A program made the position numbers and the translations under genes. From the NCBI GenBank assembly GCA_025938055.1, contig JAICQC010000352.1:1-5071 (forward strand): DNA of 5,071 nucleotides, read 5' to 3'. The notes below the pieces were generated by a model. It did not search any database, was not told the origin of the DNA, and worked only from the letters and a program-made list of their open reading frames with translations. Below are positions 4,596 through 5,071 of this stretch, in pieces. Each line of letters begins with the position of its first letter. The stretch's first letter is position 1. This DNA comes from Anaerolineales bacterium (lineage in GTDB: Bacteria > Chloroflexota > Anaerolineae > Anaerolineales > Villigracilaceae).

Positions 4596-5071
4596 ATGAA
4601 AATTGAATCCATTACTCTCAACCATATTTCCATGCCGCTGGTCGCGCCGTTCGAGACCTCCTTTGGGCGCGAGACGGACCGTCAATGTATCCTGATCACA
4701 TTGCAAGCCGATGGATTGACCGGTTACGGGGAATGCGTCGCGACCCGTGATCCTGGCTACAACTATGAGACCACAGGAACGGCCTGGCATATCCTCAAGG
4801 ATTTCATCGCTCCATTGCTTCTGGGAACGGAGATTGCGGACGCCGAAGATTTTCAAAAACGAGTCGGAGGGATTCGCGGCCATCATCTTGCCAAGGCGGG
4901 CGTGGAGATGGCGCTGTGGGACCTGCTTGGAAAACGCGACGGCAAGTCACTAAAGGAGATGATTGGTGGCACGCGTGATAAGGTGGATGTTGGCGTCTCC
5001 GTAGGAATCCAGGAATCAGCTTTTGCGTTGGTGAGAACCGTCGAAGGGTATTTGGAGAACGGCTATCGCCG
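4596..5071 (+). CDS. menC: o-Succinylbenzoate synthase / N-acylamino-acid racemase family protein, partial (runs off right edge)
   Basis: The first 158 codons of an enolase-superfamily enzyme are visible, out of about 370 normally. The capping domain is typical of the MenC/NSAR branch: MKIESITLNHISMPLVAPFE at the start, TSFG (21-24), a glycine-rich GYGECVA (43-49), and then AKAGVEMALWDLLGK (99-113) leading into the barrel. MenC dehydrates SHCHC to o-succinylbenzoate in menaquinone synthesis in the cytoplasm; close relatives racemize N-acylamino acids, and many do both. The window ends at GYR, just before where the catalytic K-x-K of the second barrel strand is expected, so catalytic residues and metal ligands cannot be checked. 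The ATG at 4596 is used; the ATG at 4591 overlapping the previous stop reads only Met-Gln-stop. There is no strong ribosome binding site, and the 4-base gap after the upstream gene suggests translational coupling. The gene symbol reflects family, not proven activity. Confidence 0.85.
   Translation, partial: MKIESITLNHISMPLVAPFETSFGRETDRQCILITLQADGLTGYGECVATRDPGYNYETTGTAWHILKDFIAPLLLGTEIADAEDFQKRVGGIRGHHLAKAGVEMALWDLLGKRDGKSLKEMIGGTRDKVDVGVSVGIQESAFALVRTVEGYLENGYR

Noticed and set aside
4591..4599. ATG overlapping the stop of the 111-residue protein gene as the MenC-like start
   Set aside because: This ATG is followed by CAA and then TGA, so it encodes only two residues; the ATG at 4596 opens the long frame.
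4551..4886. Minus-strand frame of 111 codons antisense to the MenC-like gene
   Set aside because: The plus-strand frame shows clear enolase-superfamily motifs; this is a shadow frame.

Overview
The window reads as a piece of a bacterial chromosome, most likely from the Chloroflexota (Anaerolineae-like). This is inferred from gene content and protein style: a DUF3048 lipoprotein, a two-helix membrane protein ending in a double zinc ribbon, a divergent complex-I-like antiporter subunit and a MenC/NSAR-type enolase-superfamily protein. It is not proved by any marker gene. No rRNA, tRNA, transposase, CRISPR array or phage gene was seen.

Left part (1-2157, minus strand): two membrane-protein genes transcribed leftward as an operon. 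The first (2157-586) is a complete 523-residue member of the proton-conducting NuoL/M/N / MrpA / HyfB-like family with unusual substitutions at the ion-path positions. The second (582-1, running off the left edge) is a small multi-helix protein resembling HyfE/NuoK/MrpC. Only 3 bases separate them. They look like part of a membrane-bound hydrogenase-like or Mrp-like respiratory/ion-translocating complex, but no redox subunit lies inside the window.

Divergent intergenic region (2158-2308): it holds an extended -10 promoter and a good ribosome binding site for the leftward operon, a weaker promoter right against the ATG of the rightward gene, and a 27-bp imperfect dyad between them that could be an operator.

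Right part (2309-5071, plus strand): a DUF3048 (YerB-like) lipoprotein; a 106-base intergenic stretch filled by a degenerate 20-22-bp tandem repeat whose last unit coincides with a promoter; a membrane-anchored double zinc-ribbon protein; a terminator-like hairpin; a small conserved-looking membrane protein of unknown function; and, 4 bases further on, the first 158 codons of an o-succinylbenzoate synthase / N-acylamino-acid racemase-like gene, cut by the window edge just before the expected catalytic lysines. The last two genes are probably cotranscribed.

The most unusual items are the intergenic tandem repeat with its embedded promoter, the apparently leaderless starts of two rightward genes, and the antiporter-like subunit with arginine in place of the usual lysines. 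I see no clear sign of a complete new defence or mobile system here.
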